Assembly: GCA_905182985.1 (NCBI GenBank)
Contig: CAJJDN010000043.1
Span: 38,112-102,111, forward strand
Direction: 5' to 3'
Length of the DNA stretch: 64,000 nt
Source: Paramecium sonneborni
Lineage: Eukaryota > Ciliophora > Oligohymenophorea > Peniculida > Parameciidae
Part shown: positions 24,652 through 37,566 of the stretch, in pieces
Layout: the number at the start of each line of letters is the position of its first letter
Numbering within the stretch: position 1 is the first letter of the stretch
The notes under the pieces: generated by a model
The model's input: the letters and a program-made list of their open reading frames with translations, nothing else
Told to the model about the DNA's origin: nothing
Database searches by the model: none
Translations under genes and position numbers: made by a program

Positions 24652-25469
24652 TCATGGTATAATTCAGATGTCAGATATTTTGAAAATTGTGATTACTTGA
24701 TTTAAAAGGAAAAAAACTTTTTAGACATCATTAATTGATTAGCATTCTCAATTTAAAACTCAACCATTTGATATTCTGCATTATATTTAATTATATCTGC
24801 TATAAGCAAATGTGTAAAATGATATTATTGGGTGATAATAAAAGTTAAAATTATTCAACAATATTCTAACCAATAAAATTAATCACTCTTTTGATTTGAT
24901 CTTTATAATTCATAATACTCTCAACTCACATTTGAATTCAAAATTTTCATAATGCTCCTTAAATCAATCAAAATTAAGACTTGATTTAAAATTAATAATC
25001 TGCCAATATTTAATCATTAGCAGCAATTAATTTATAGTATTCTATTCATGATGTCTCTTTATTTTATTAAAAAGCAATGATAAATATTTTACCTATGAAC
25101 ATGTTCAATTATCCATATATTTATATATTTAGTCTTAATTGGAAATGAGGAAAAGCCGAAATCTCTAGCTAAAATATCACTCATAATTTAATGATATGAA
25201 TGAAAATAGCGTTTATATAATCTAGTTGGATTTTGATTTAGTCATAAACAACTGAAGGGCTGATGTGGATTGGATTGCATTCTACAAAACAAATCTGCTA
25301 TAGACGCTTACACAGATACCCACATTTTTTTATTTATCAATTTGGCACTGTATAGAATTTTAACTTATTAATTCAATCTATTCTTGTTTTTATAATAATT
25401 TAGTATTAATTATTAATTATTTTTTGCTCTTTAGTATGGATGAAAGTTTGATAAAAATTAATTGAAATG
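24652..25469. other. AT-rich non-coding stretch
   Basis: Nothing gene-like was seen on either strand. Confidence 0.45.
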
Positions 25470-25730
25470 AATCAAATAGGTTTAATTTAATAGTTGATCT
25501 AAAAATTGAAAAAGATAATAAAGAAATGGGAAAGAGATTTGCAATGAGTGTGTAAATTAATTCAATAAATTTTTAATCCTTATGATTATTCTTTTGATCA
25601 GAGAATATATTAAATCATGATAAAGTTGCTCTAAGATTTTTAAAATGTATGCCGAACATAAAGGATAATGAGAATCATTTTCTAAGGCCTTAATTTACCC
25701 ATTATTATGTTAATGAAAATTGAGTTTTAT
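25470..25730 (+). pseudogene. Short coding relic, unrecognised
   Basis: Two adjoining frames have protein-like composition: IVDLKIEKDNKEMGKRFAMS, then NHDKVALRFLKCMPNIKDNE with NHFLRPQFTHYYVNEN before TGA. The frame change has no intron signal. Confidence 0.35.
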
Positions 25731-26011
25731 TGAAAAAAATCCGATCACTTGATGTTTGTGGTCAAGTCGCTTATATAGAGATTGATTCTGATAGCATCTC
25801 TTTGTTTTTTTTAATGATATCATGCAATATTTGATGAAAAATTTTTCCTTTATCATCTTGAATTAAATATATTGTAATTTTCAAATAATTTGCAATAAGA
25901 CTTGCCAATAAAACTTATATATATTTTATATTTATTTAATCATAATTAAATTTTTTAGGTTCTAATTATTTTTTTTGAAAAATATATTTCTTTACCAAAA
26001 AAGTTGTCAAC

Positions 26012-26298
26012 TCAATTTAAAGGAGAGTTTCTCTTATCCAATAAATTAATTTTATATATTTTTGAATTTTTGTCTCTCAGACCATCTATGTTTTAATCTA
26101 AATAAAAAATATTTATTGCTTCCTATTTCATACTTAAAATATTTTTAGTTGCTTCCAAAAAATCTAAAAAACTTTTATTCTACTTATTTAAAATTTTACA
26201 TTTAAATAATTGTGGCCTTGCAATTCATAATCAAAAGAGGATTTTTTATAAATTTTACCATTCGAATAAACAGCAGTTTATTTTAAATTATTAGGCAT
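26012..26298 (-). pseudogene. Doublecortin-like domain relic with one frameshift
   Basis: From ATG at 26298 the minus strand reads NLKQTAVYSNGKIYKKSSFD, then after a frame change EATKNILSMKQEAINIFYLD followed by QNIDGLRDKN, ending at TGA 26012-26014. The pattern of an N-G-K strand, a helix, and a V/I-x-x-(I/L)Y-x-L-D-G-like strand followed by L-x-D resembles a doublecortin (ubiquitin-fold) domain. The frameshift removes any intact product. The family call is tentative. Confidence 0.4.
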
Positions 26299-26440
26299 TA
26301 GAAAAATAAACCATCTTTCTATTGATATAATTATGTTTTGGGAAACACTCATCAAAATTCATTTGAATGAACAATATTTATTGTTTTTAAAAACAATGTA
26401 TTAAAACTATATTAATAAAATAATAGTATACTTGAATATC

Positions 26441-27677
26441 ATGTAACAATTTATAACTAGATAAGCATTCTATTGTATTTAACATAGGTGCTTAAATATA
26501 TTAAGTGCATTAGAATACGATTTAGATCAAATTCATTTATTAAAGACAAGTCAAGTAAATAAATCTGCATAGAAATTTGGAAAATTAGCTCTGTATTTAA
26601 GAATGTGCTTAACTAATTTAATTTAATTTAATTTAAAATTACCAAATTTCTATAATTCTAAAACCTATCAAATTAAATTACAAAAATTAAAGAATTTTAT
26701 GATAAAATTTAAAGAATAAGAAATTCCTTATGTTGAATTCAGAAATTATCTCTAATTTTTTTCGAATAGAAGTAAAATTTGGAATTAAGTATGTTACTCT
26801 AAAGATCCACTTGAATTTACATCTTTATTTATTTAAGGTATCTATATTTAAAATAAACTCAGGAGCAATCTTATCATCTTAATAACCAATAGATTATAGA
26901 GTATAACAGGTTTCCAAATCTAAATTTATTTTTTTAATAATTGTTTTTTTCTTTAGTATTTATATTAATGATTAATATCCATAGCCGTTTTTAACAATAA
27001 AATGGGCATTATTATTACTAATGGAAATAAATAGCACAATTCATGGAAAAAGAATAGTCAACAGATGCTTAAAATGGAGAGATCTTTGCATCTAATATTT
27101 AACTGAATAAGATCTCATATTAGATCTTAAAAATAGCAAGTGGTAGTTGAAGACAGAAATTTAATCCTTGATTTATAAACATAAAGGGTGCTTAAAACAG
27201 CAAATTTAACTTATTTCAGATTCATTAGTTAAATATGAAAAATTGATTTAAAGCTTACAAACAAAAAATCTTGATTCGTTTGTCGAGTAATACTTGGAAG
27301 TAGATTTATTAATTATAAAGACATCAAAGATCATATTCTAAAAAAATCTCCTCTCTTTCAAAAGATTCACTTATCTAAAAAGATACAAAAATATTCACCA
27401 AAATTAAACAGGGGTGATTAATTAATCTAAAATTCTGTCTAAGTTTAAATAATAGTTCACGCTTCAGTAAATGGATGATACATCAAACATCAATTTAATT
27501 AATAAATAATGTTAAATTATAATGGTTGACCTTAATGAAATACAATAAGCTTCAAGTAGATTAATTTGTATTAAATGCATTAGTATAAATCCAGCAAAAT
27601 ATGTAACAATTAAAAATTTAAAGAGTAAGGCAAAATTATTTATCAGAAAAATAAAATTACTGTAGCAATTATATTGA
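26441..27677 (+). CDS. 403-codon ORF with one 25-nt intron; C-terminus probably truncated
   Basis: Opening at ATG 26441, exon 1 ends in phase 1 at 26837. The intron GTATCT...CTCAG occupies 26838-26862, and exon 2 runs to TGA 27675-27677; the spliced length is exactly 404 codons. It contains LKTSQVNKSAQKFGKLALYL, NRCLKWRDLCIQYLTEQDLI and NLDSFVEQYLEVDLLIIKTS. The last 65 residues (from an ATG at 27473) carry QASSRLICIKCISINPAKYV, a phrase typical of the N-terminal Cys region of a ciliate WD40 protein family. A +1 frame change then leads into a continuation (YIERVQSKFKELNLVFSEIQ). It may therefore be two adjacent genes read as one, with the second broken. No function assigned to the first part. 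Confidence 0.45.
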
Positions 27678-28060
27678 AAGAGTTCAAAGTAAATTTAAAG
27701 AACTGAATTTAGTATTCTCTGAAATTTAATGTAAGATAACCAATTAAATCACAACAAGTATCAATCAAGTAAATGTAAATCAAAGATCTAACAATTAAAT
27801 AAATATCTTATTAAGATAGTGGGATATAAGATAAAAATTAAGACATTTCATTAAAAGATTTCAATGAATTTTAAAAACATTGTAAAATAAATCAGAGGAT
27901 CATAACCTATATAGTACCTTTATAAACTGTTTGAAAAGTAACTACATACAATGAAGAAATAATTGTATCATGTAGTAGAGATGGGCAATTAATTTTGGCT
28001 CAAATAAAATGAATGGGTATGTGAATAATTAATAATGATCATAAAATTCTGTATATTCAT
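27473..28060 (+). pseudogene. WD40-type protein, N-terminal relic
   Basis: After the Cys-containing start (VDLNEIQQASSRLICIKC), the coding signal continues in a second frame from about 27668 (YIERVQSKFKELNLVFSEIQ) to about 27860, then a third (DISLKDFNEFQKHCKINQRI). Further on there is EEIIVSCSRDGQLILAQIK, which matches a WD-repeat strand (S-C-S-x-D-G-x-L-I-x-W) with the Trp lost. Frames change three times without intron signals, and only one WD repeat is recognisable. This is a decayed gene. Confidence 0.5.
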
Positions 28061-29246
28061 TAAATTTAAATAAATAATAAAATAGATTGATTTTATTCAG
28101 TTAATATTATATTATTCCGAATAAGATTAAAAGTGAATTAGAAATAGAAAATATCTTTTTAGTAGATCAAAACTCAAGATATTTAAGTTATGTGTGGTTA
28201 AGATTATGTTCATTTCCTTAATAATATATAAAGTAAAAATGCTTGTTTGTCAATAAGAATGGTAAATATATGAATTTAATAAAAATAAATAAACGGAGAA
28301 TTTCAAACTAAGTAATCTATTCAATTTTAAAGTTCTGCTGTATATAGATGCATGAATGATGAATAAGATAATATAATGAGAAATGAATATACAATATTAT
28401 AAGTTTCATATTTATTTAGTAGAATTAATTAACAAAGGGAATAGCAATAATGCGTATAAGTGGAAAGATAAGAATAGATATAGAATAGAAACATCTTATA
28501 AGCCAATTGATAAACATGAAAGAAATTTATTAGCAAAAACATGAAAGAAAGTACTAAAAGAGAAAGTTTAACTTTCAATTAATTAATTAATAAATAATAA
28601 CCCTAATAATAATATAAGCATCTAGCATATATTGATTGATAATTTTCTTATGAATCGGCATAGAACCTAGTAACTTAGACCACAATATAAGATACAATTA
28701 GTATAGAATTTACAGTTGAAAAAAGATTTTCAATTAAAAATTCAAGAAATCTCAATCAATTGATTAGTAGGAATTTATAAAGGATTTTTGAAAAAAAACT
28801 CTTAAATAATTGATTTCTTTTTATAACACTATAACTATAATTTCTTTTTTTAGGATTATCTAAATTTAAATTACATTTTAAAATATCTAAATAGAGAATC
28901 CAAAACCAAAGGTTGCATAATTGATTTTAGGCATCCTATAACAATATATGCTTTATATTTTCAATCTTACTGTTATGATATTTGAAAAGTTTTATGAAAT
29001 TTGATAAAGATTAAGTTTAATGATGATATAATAAGCTTGATTTTATTGTCATAATTTAATGCTAATCTTTTTGAATTGAAACTATTAATCTCTATATAAT
29101 GACGCATCCAAAATAATGAAGGCCAAGCATAAATAACAAAGTTTGAAAACTTGATCTTTTAATAAAAGTATGTATGAGAATATATACTATAATTTATTGA
29201 ATAGTAATAAATTAAATGCACTAACAAAATAAAAAGCGATATATCT
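28061..29246. other. AT-rich stretch with minor coding scraps
   Basis: Scraps such as YKWKDKNRYRIETSYKPIDK (about 28455-28550, plus) precede TGAs. No gene can be assembled. Confidence 0.35.
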
Positions 29247-30522
29247 ATACAATCATATAGTTTCTTTCATATAGAATTTAAGTTAATCTTAATCATAGTT
29301 AAATTTTTTTAAAGAATTAAGCTTTTTTCAACATTGGTGATTACATTAAAGCCTTAATTACAACATAAATAATTGGAGCATTTAGAGTTGCATTAACAAT
29401 GCCTTTAGAATATATTATTACTCCATTTGAATGACTAAAATTGAATAAATGATTTGGTTATCTCAAATATTACATTGTATATGTCAGCTTCAAAGCTCGC
29501 AAGTAGTTTTATGGATAGATAATTCTTTTTTTAATGTAAAACCGATAAATTCTTAAAAAATTACTTAACAACAAAAATTATTTTGTCGCTTATAAGTCAT
29601 ATAAAAAAATAGCATCATTGTTTTAAAATCAAAAAAAAAAGTTTGTGCATCTTTAATTGATTATATTTCATATGTGAAAATTACTTCTTTGAGAATGGAA
29701 AAATTTTGTTATAGACTTACAAAGATTTAAGACGATAAATGCAAGATCAATATTTCTGATAAATTATACTGTTATTTTTTATGGGTAATATTGTTTCGGA
29801 ATTATTAGTATTAATTTTCATAAAATCATGATTAATATAAAGGATATTGTTATATTTTAATAAGAATTTAGTTTTGACATTTGTGATTATTGTTAAAAGT
29901 TGTCACACTAAGTTATAAGCATTTTTTAACTGTAATAAATCCAGCAAATTAACACAGAATTAAAATAATGTTTTTGATAAGTTAAGTTTTAAAAAAAAAT
30001 CTACAAGTTTTGTCCTTAGTCCTTAAAATATTGATATAATTGTCATATAATTTTATAAGATATCGAAAAATTGACATTTTATTAATTAAATCTATAATTT
30101 AGCAATCAGTTTTGTTTTTAAGGAGAACCGAAGCTGCAAAAATTTTCAAGCTTAGATTAAAGTGAGAATTCAAATAAATTCAATATTTTATTTATCTTAT
30201 TAGGTTTTCAAATTTTTAATAATTAAATTAAAGTTTATATTTATTATTAAATTCTCTAATTTTTCTTATTTTTTCACAGGATGATTTATGAATAAAAACA
30301 TTTTTATATTTTATAACAAAATTAAAAATAAGATAAGTATTTTAAAAACCTAATTACTAAAGCATTTATATTGATCAAATACAATTTTCCTTTTCTCTAA
30401 ATTCATCATCAATTTGAACTAATTAGTTTTTTTTATCTTTATCTCCAATTTTTCAAATTAATCATAATTTTATTAATTAATACTCTATATTCTCTAACAA
30501 CATTGTCCCATACATCAATTTT
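29247..30522. repeat. Direct duplication, left copy (1276 bp)
   Basis: Repeated at 30524-31799 with an offset of 1277 bp and one N (30523) between the copies; no differences were seen. It contains no gene that I can recognise. Confidence 0.9.
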
Positions 30523-30523
30523 N

Positions 30524-31799
30524 ATACAATCATATAGTTTCTTTCATATAGAATTTAAGTTAATCTTAATCATAGTTAAATTTTTTTAAAGAATTAAGCT
30601 TTTTTCAACATTGGTGATTACATTAAAGCCTTAATTACAACATAAATAATTGGAGCATTTAGAGTTGCATTAACAATGCCTTTAGAATATATTATTACTC
30701 CATTTGAATGACTAAAATTGAATAAATGATTTGGTTATCTCAAATATTACATTGTATATGTCAGCTTCAAAGCTCGCAAGTAGTTTTATGGATAGATAAT
30801 TCTTTTTTTAATGTAAAACCGATAAATTCTTAAAAAATTACTTAACAACAAAAATTATTTTGTCGCTTATAAGTCATATAAAAAAATAGCATCATTGTTT
30901 TAAAATCAAAAAAAAAAGTTTGTGCATCTTTAATTGATTATATTTCATATGTGAAAATTACTTCTTTGAGAATGGAAAAATTTTGTTATAGACTTACAAA
31001 GATTTAAGACGATAAATGCAAGATCAATATTTCTGATAAATTATACTGTTATTTTTTATGGGTAATATTGTTTCGGAATTATTAGTATTAATTTTCATAA
31101 AATCATGATTAATATAAAGGATATTGTTATATTTTAATAAGAATTTAGTTTTGACATTTGTGATTATTGTTAAAAGTTGTCACACTAAGTTATAAGCATT
31201 TTTTAACTGTAATAAATCCAGCAAATTAACACAGAATTAAAATAATGTTTTTGATAAGTTAAGTTTTAAAAAAAAATCTACAAGTTTTGTCCTTAGTCCT
31301 TAAAATATTGATATAATTGTCATATAATTTTATAAGATATCGAAAAATTGACATTTTATTAATTAAATCTATAATTTAGCAATCAGTTTTGTTTTTAAGG
31401 AGAACCGAAGCTGCAAAAATTTTCAAGCTTAGATTAAAGTGAGAATTCAAATAAATTCAATATTTTATTTATCTTATTAGGTTTTCAAATTTTTAATAAT
31501 TAAATTAAAGTTTATATTTATTATTAAATTCTCTAATTTTTCTTATTTTTTCACAGGATGATTTATGAATAAAAACATTTTTATATTTTATAACAAAATT
31601 AAAAATAAGATAAGTATTTTAAAAACCTAATTACTAAAGCATTTATATTGATCAAATACAATTTTCCTTTTCTCTAAATTCATCATCAATTTGAACTAAT
31701 TAGTTTTTTTTATCTTTATCTCCAATTTTTCAAATTAATCATAATTTTATTAATTAATACTCTATATTCTCTAACAACATTGTCCCATACATCAATTTT
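30524..31799. repeat. Direct duplication, right copy (1276 bp)
   Basis: Same sequence as 29247-30522. The copies abut a single N, which is the signature of a joined pair of overlapping contigs. Confidence 0.9.
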
Positions 31800-33509
31800 C
31801 TAATCAAAAAATTTGATTCTTATCAATATTAATTAATAAAAATCTTTGCTTTAGTTTGATTCTTAAATAACTCCCAATAATGTTCTAGATAAGAAAATTT
31901 ATCAGACATATAAGAATAACATGCTTTCTTATAATAATATTAATGAAAATATTTATAATATATTTATAATTTCCTAAAAGTTATCTTCTAAACTGCTAAG
32001 AAGTTTATTGAATTGATATACTAAAATACTATAATTAAATACCTTAAAATATTAGATTATGTAAGATATAATTTGAATTATGATCTCCAAAACAAATATT
32101 AATTGTGTTTATAATTGTTAAACTTCGATTAATTAATATCATGTAAACCTTAACTAATTATTCAAGCAAATTCTGAAAAAATTCAAACTGAGTACTGAAG
32201 TATCCTACTCATCAATGAAATAAATTTAGTTTGAAATGGTTTAAAAAATACTAATGAAGAATAATTAATTGTTAAAAAATCAGGTTAATTTTGATTGATA
32301 GGGCGCTTTGAAAATTTTGTAGGGGATAAGTTGGTTATCTGATTAAGTTAATAGTTATAGGGTTATTCTACTGTCAAAATTATTAAAACAGTTTTACTAT
32401 TTCATTAAAATTCATTATAAAAATTTAATTGTTTTAGTAGTCAAATATTATTAAATTCTATTAATTGAATTTGATAAATAAACTTTTTTTATTGCCTCTT
32501 TCTCTTACATAATGTATTATTTAATTAATATTTGTTTAGATATATTCATATTCTCAATCTAGAGTTCTAAACAGAGAAATATTTATTTCTACCAAATAAA
32601 GTCAATTCAAAGAAATAATTAATACGATTGTTATTTAAATCCACATTGGAATTACGAAGAGTCATTACTTAAACTTAATAAATGTGACTATAATATCTAG
32701 GTTTTTTATAATTAAAGTTTGTATTATATTCAATCTTCCAAATTTAAAATTAATTGTTTGTTTATCTGGCAAAATAACAATAATTTTCATATTTAATCAA
32801 AAATAGTATTTGTTCAATTCTCTATAATCTTAAATATGTAAATTAAAAATTTAATATCAATTAAAAATATCTTAAAAACTCAGCCAATACATTAGACAAT
32901 TATAGATTACAATAATTATAATCCATATGAATCAAATCGATTCATATGGATTATTTTTTTTGAATCATTAATCATGCTGAGTCTAATTTTTAATTAATGA
33001 CTAGAATTTAAAGTGATATATGGTGTCGTAATAAATATTAAATTATTAATCAATAATTTTTATTCTATCTTGAACACACCAAAGCTAACATATAAACAAT
33101 TTAATAAAATTAAGAATTAAGACCGATAACAGATTATTAATAAATTGCACTGATAAAATCATTTATTAACCAAATCCTATTGTTTCTTAAAGTCAATAAA
33201 GCGATTATTTATATAAACCAAATTTTGATGAATATTTATAAAGGATATAATAATTTAGAGTTAATAATCCTAAAAAAATCAACAAATATGAGATCTATAA
33301 CAAATATACTATATGTAAAAAATAATTAAAATTACAAAGATTCTAAAAAGGATTGACTGAAATAAAGTATGAATAAATTTTATTTAAGTACAAAACTAAT
33401 CCGTTTGCTTGATTGAGTCAAACAAAATTTAATAAAGTATATAATTTTGAAAGATATCAATCCCATTGTAAATATTCTCAAATTCTATAAATTTGGATAT
33501 ATTGGTGAC
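31800..33509. other. AT-rich non-coding stretch with a perfect palindrome
   Basis: No gene was seen on either strand. The notable element is the hairpin at 32918-32954 inside a larger inverted repeat. Confidence 0.45.
32878..32982. repeat. Nested inverted repeat with a perfect 16-bp hairpin
   Basis: ATAATCCATATGAATC (32918-32933) and GATTCATATGGATTAT (32939-32954) are perfect complements around a 5-nt loop, followed by a run of T. An outer pair, ACTCAGC (32878-32884) and GCTGAGT (32976-32982), flanks it nearly symmetrically. It could be a small foldback element remnant, a cruciform, or an RNA hairpin with a T-run like a Pol III end. No function is shown by the sequence. Confidence 0.7.
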
Positions 33510-34394
33510 AGTATTAAGGCACTTTTGAAAGTGTAAAGATATAAATAGTTAATATTTAAGAATAATAATAAAAGTAATTCTCTAATGCCTTCTAATTTTG
33601 GTATTACATTTTAGAAAAAAGATTAATTTAAAAAGAAGCAGTTAATAAAATTTTATATAAACTATCTCATCAAAAAGAGATTAATTTATTTAAAATAGAT
33701 AAAATAAGGGATAATGATTTCATAAAACAACATCAAACATATATATTTTCATTCTGAGTTATTAATATTGCTTGATTACAATTTAATAAGTAATTAAAAG
33801 TAAAAAAAGTCCAAAAGAAATTCAGAGACGATAGCAAAGCTTCTTCTAAATACAGTTCATTTTCTTTATATTGCTAGTAATATTAAGAGGGAAAATATGT
33901 GTTGATTTTTGCTGTTAGAATATCTAAAAGTTGAATTATCAATTAAGAAAGCATCATTTATGTAAGTTGAAAAATTGTTAGAGTTTATCTGAAGTTTTTC
34001 TCCCACACTAAAATAAACGAAAAGTAAATAAGAATATAGAGATTAATTTTACAAATATGCCAAAAATGCTTTTCTATCTTAATATAATTTCAATCTTATT
34101 TAATAAACAATATAGCCTCTAATACAAATCTAATTCACAAATTTAAATTCAATTCTTTTTTGGCGTAGATTGTAATTAAGAATTCTAATAAATATAGTTC
34201 TAATTCAGCTAAATGATAGTATTAAAATAACAACTTAAAATCTTGTTGAAATAATGTTTTATAATTTCATCATCCATTTAACAAATTGGCTTAAAATACG
34301 ACCAATTAAATCGCTACTTTAATAAAATTTCTTGAGATTTTCATAAATTTGGAATCATCTTTTGGCAGCTTTCAAATTATATCGCCAATCCTGA
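33510..34394 (+). pseudogene. Unrecognised degenerate gene, several frames
   Basis: Protein-like segments follow in order: QFSNAFQFWYYILEKRLIQK with KEAVNKILYKLSHQKEINLF (about 33520-33757); VKKVQKKFRDDSKASSKYSS (about 33798-33935); and a 130-codon stretch beginning SFSPTLKQTKSKQEYRDQFY (about 33996-34394), which joins an upstream piece (SIKKASFMQVEKLLEFI) across one in-frame TGA. The frames change at least twice. No conserved family motif recognised. The 3' part lies in the duplicated gap-flanking block. Confidence 0.4.
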
Positions 34395-34940
34395 AATTTA
34401 TTACAAAGGGATTAAAAATGCTTTTTTAATTATATACAGATCAATCAAGATATAATTTATGTAATTCGAACTATGTATATATGATTGCTTTTTGTAAAAT
34501 TATCTACTTATTTTTTAAAATTTGTAATAAATAGTATAATTATTTTTCACATTTCCGTTTTAAAGAATTGACATACATTCTTTCGCAATTTACTTGACTT
34601 AATGGAATTTAATAATTAAAAATGTATGCTTTCAAATGGCTAAATAATTTTATTGCTTTCAACATTATGATAATCTAAATACCAAACTATCTTGTTAAAA
34701 TATAAATTTCTTTTAAGATAATATTTCTAAAATATGTATAAATAGTACATTTTTTTTGTAAAGAATATTTCATTAATATTAATTTATAGTAATTACAATA
34801 ATCTTAAATAAGGTGTGACTTTTCCTTGAAAAATAATTTATATTTTTCTCCAAAAATCTTAATTCAGTCTTCCAAAATTTCTATTTGTACTGTCTTGAAT
34901 TAATTTAACTTTCTTATTTAGTCCTTAGTTTTGCTTATTA
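34173..34940. repeat. Direct duplication, left copy (768 bp)
   Basis: Repeated at 35259-36026 with an offset of 1086 bp; no differences were seen. It ends exactly at the N run. Confidence 0.9.
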
Positions 34941-35258
34941 NNNNNNNNNNNNNNNNNNNNNNNNNNNNNNNNNNNNNNNNNNNNNNNNNNNNNNNNNNNN
35001 NNNNNNNNNNNNNNNNNNNNNNNNNNNNNNNNNNNNNNNNNNNNNNNNNNNNNNNNNNNNNNNNNNNNNNNNNNNNNNNNNNNNNNNNNNNNNNNNNNNN
35101 NNNNNNNNNNNNNNNNNNNNNNNNNNNNNNNNNNNNNNNNNNNNNNNNNNNNNNNNNNNNNNNNNNNNNNNNNNNNNNNNNNNNNNNNNNNNNNNNNNNN
35201 NNNNNNNNNNNNNNNNNNNNNNNNNNNNNNNNNNNNNNNNNNNNNNNNNNNNNNNNNN
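34941..35258. other. Assembly gap (318 N)
   Basis: A run of N between the two copies of a 768-bp sequence. Confidence 0.98.
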
Positions 35259-36026
35259 TAATTAAGAATTCTAATAAATATAGTTCTAATTCAGCTAAAT
35301 GATAGTATTAAAATAACAACTTAAAATCTTGTTGAAATAATGTTTTATAATTTCATCATCCATTTAACAAATTGGCTTAAAATACGACCAATTAAATCGC
35401 TACTTTAATAAAATTTCTTGAGATTTTCATAAATTTGGAATCATCTTTTGGCAGCTTTCAAATTATATCGCCAATCCTGAAATTTATTACAAAGGGATTA
35501 AAAATGCTTTTTTAATTATATACAGATCAATCAAGATATAATTTATGTAATTCGAACTATGTATATATGATTGCTTTTTGTAAAATTATCTACTTATTTT
35601 TTAAAATTTGTAATAAATAGTATAATTATTTTTCACATTTCCGTTTTAAAGAATTGACATACATTCTTTCGCAATTTACTTGACTTAATGGAATTTAATA
35701 ATTAAAAATGTATGCTTTCAAATGGCTAAATAATTTTATTGCTTTCAACATTATGATAATCTAAATACCAAACTATCTTGTTAAAATATAAATTTCTTTT
35801 AAGATAATATTTCTAAAATATGTATAAATAGTACATTTTTTTTGTAAAGAATATTTCATTAATATTAATTTATAGTAATTACAATAATCTTAAATAAGGT
35901 GTGACTTTTCCTTGAAAAATAATTTATATTTTTCTCCAAAAATCTTAATTCAGTCTTCCAAAATTTCTATTTGTACTGTCTTGAATTAATTTAACTTTCT
36001 TATTTAGTCCTTAGTTTTGCTTATTA
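35259..36026. repeat. Direct duplication, right copy (768 bp)
   Basis: Same sequence as 34173-34940, beginning immediately after the N run. Confidence 0.9.
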
Positions 36027-36758
36027 AAGACTTAATGGTTGAGCATTTTTATTCGAATATGTATGTAAGGAATTTTACAATTTCTCATGTCTTATTAATG
36101 AATGACTACAACAAGTTTTTATCTAAAAATTGTTAGTATAGCTTCATTACTATCTATTTTAGTTTGATAAAGACTTCAGCTAAAATTTTAGACTTTATTT
36201 ACAAGGTTTTTATGGGAATTTAGAGTTTTTAAATTATAATGTTATTTGATTTTCCCTCATAATTAAAATTAGTCAGACGCTGGGTAATATTGCTATTAAA
36301 AGGTAAGATTTGTTAAAGAAAAACTGAGGATATTAGTTTTATCGATTTGTGTAAGGTAAGATTGTCAAAGGATAAGCCTAAATATATGTAATTTGAAATA
36401 TATTTAATATAATAGAGATTAAAAACTTTGTATTAGAATTTTTAGATATTAAAAGTTGACTGATTTTTGTTATCTAATCTAATTATTAGCTATGTATCCT
36501 GATCATCAATATATATAAACTATGAGATTATTGTATAACTATTGTATATTTGAATTTTCTGTTGTGGTTTTGTTTGTAATAATCAATACTTTGGTCTGTT
36601 ACAATTTATTTTTTCTTTTTTATCAATTGAGACGATCTAACGGGATAGGAATATAGATAGTAGATTATTATTTTATTTATTTGAAATATATCAGTATTAT
36701 AGATGATAAATACAATTGATTGATTACAGTTGACCTAGTTTATTATTAATATAAGTGA
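36027..36758. other. AT-rich non-coding stretch
   Basis: Nothing gene-like was seen on either strand. Confidence 0.4.
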
Positions 36759-37214
36759 TATGCTAATCAGAGTGATGTTATAAATATTTATAAAACTTAA
36801 ACAGGAACATCAGTAGCTAATGGAAGAAAAAGAACTAGAGATATATATAAAAAAAAAGTGGAAGGATTTATTTGTTTAGAATATAAAGGATAATATCACG
36901 GTGTAATAATGGGAATATTGAGCATAAGTACAAAATTATGGCAAATTAAATTATAATTAACAAGTAGCTAAAAGATATTAAATAACTAATTTAATTTAAA
37001 ATATCTTGAGTTTATATGAAGCAAACTTCGACTTAAAATGACAGGTTTTAGCCAACTTGATTAAGATCTGGTTGCTCTTTTTTGTAATTATAAGAACATG
37101 AAGAAGATAGACTATTATCTGTCATGGGAAGTAAACATAATGAGGAACTGGCAGCTGGATAAACATTATATTGAAGTAGAAATTCCACTTGATAGCTATT
37201 TTGCTGTTTGTTGA
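36759..37214 (+). pseudogene. ORF remnant of 152 codons with one in-frame TGA
   Basis: One frame runs from 36759 to TGA 37212-37214, interrupted once by TGA at 37017-37019. The first part has TGTSVANGRKRTRDIYKKKV then EGFICLEYKGQYHGVIM. The second, with its own ATG, has LKMTGFSQLDQDLVALFCNY, KIDYYLSWEVNIMRNWQLD and HYIEVEIPLDSYFAVC. The composition is convincingly protein-like. No family recognised. Confidence 0.4.
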
Positions 37215-37566
37215 AGAGGATTAACCTCTAAAAAACACCACAAAAATAAAGTGAAAAATAGGGGTACTAAAATCTTTAAATTAAATTGAGAGATTTATTA
37301 TATATTAAAACTATATTATAATCATATGTTTTTTAAATCTGTTTCTTGATATACTAAAAGAAATGGATTTACTCCATTTATATTTTTAGACCCTTCTTAC
37401 TAAACATCAATTATGGTCGCATAATTCATTAAATTTGGATCTATAATATACTTTCAAGTTGTAATTTAGTTGATAAGCTAATTTATTAGACTCTATCTCA
37501 ATTAAAAAAATAAACGTTTTTACTATAAATCTTAATGTAATACAAATCTCTATACTGCCTCATTAA
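37215..37566. other. AT-rich non-coding stretch
   Basis: Nothing gene-like was seen. Confidence 0.4.

Noticed and set aside
29247..31799. Genuine tandem duplications or transposon long repeats
   Set aside because: All four duplications abut N exactly and no difference between copies was seen; unmerged contig ends explain them better. No terminal inverted repeats or transposase flank them.
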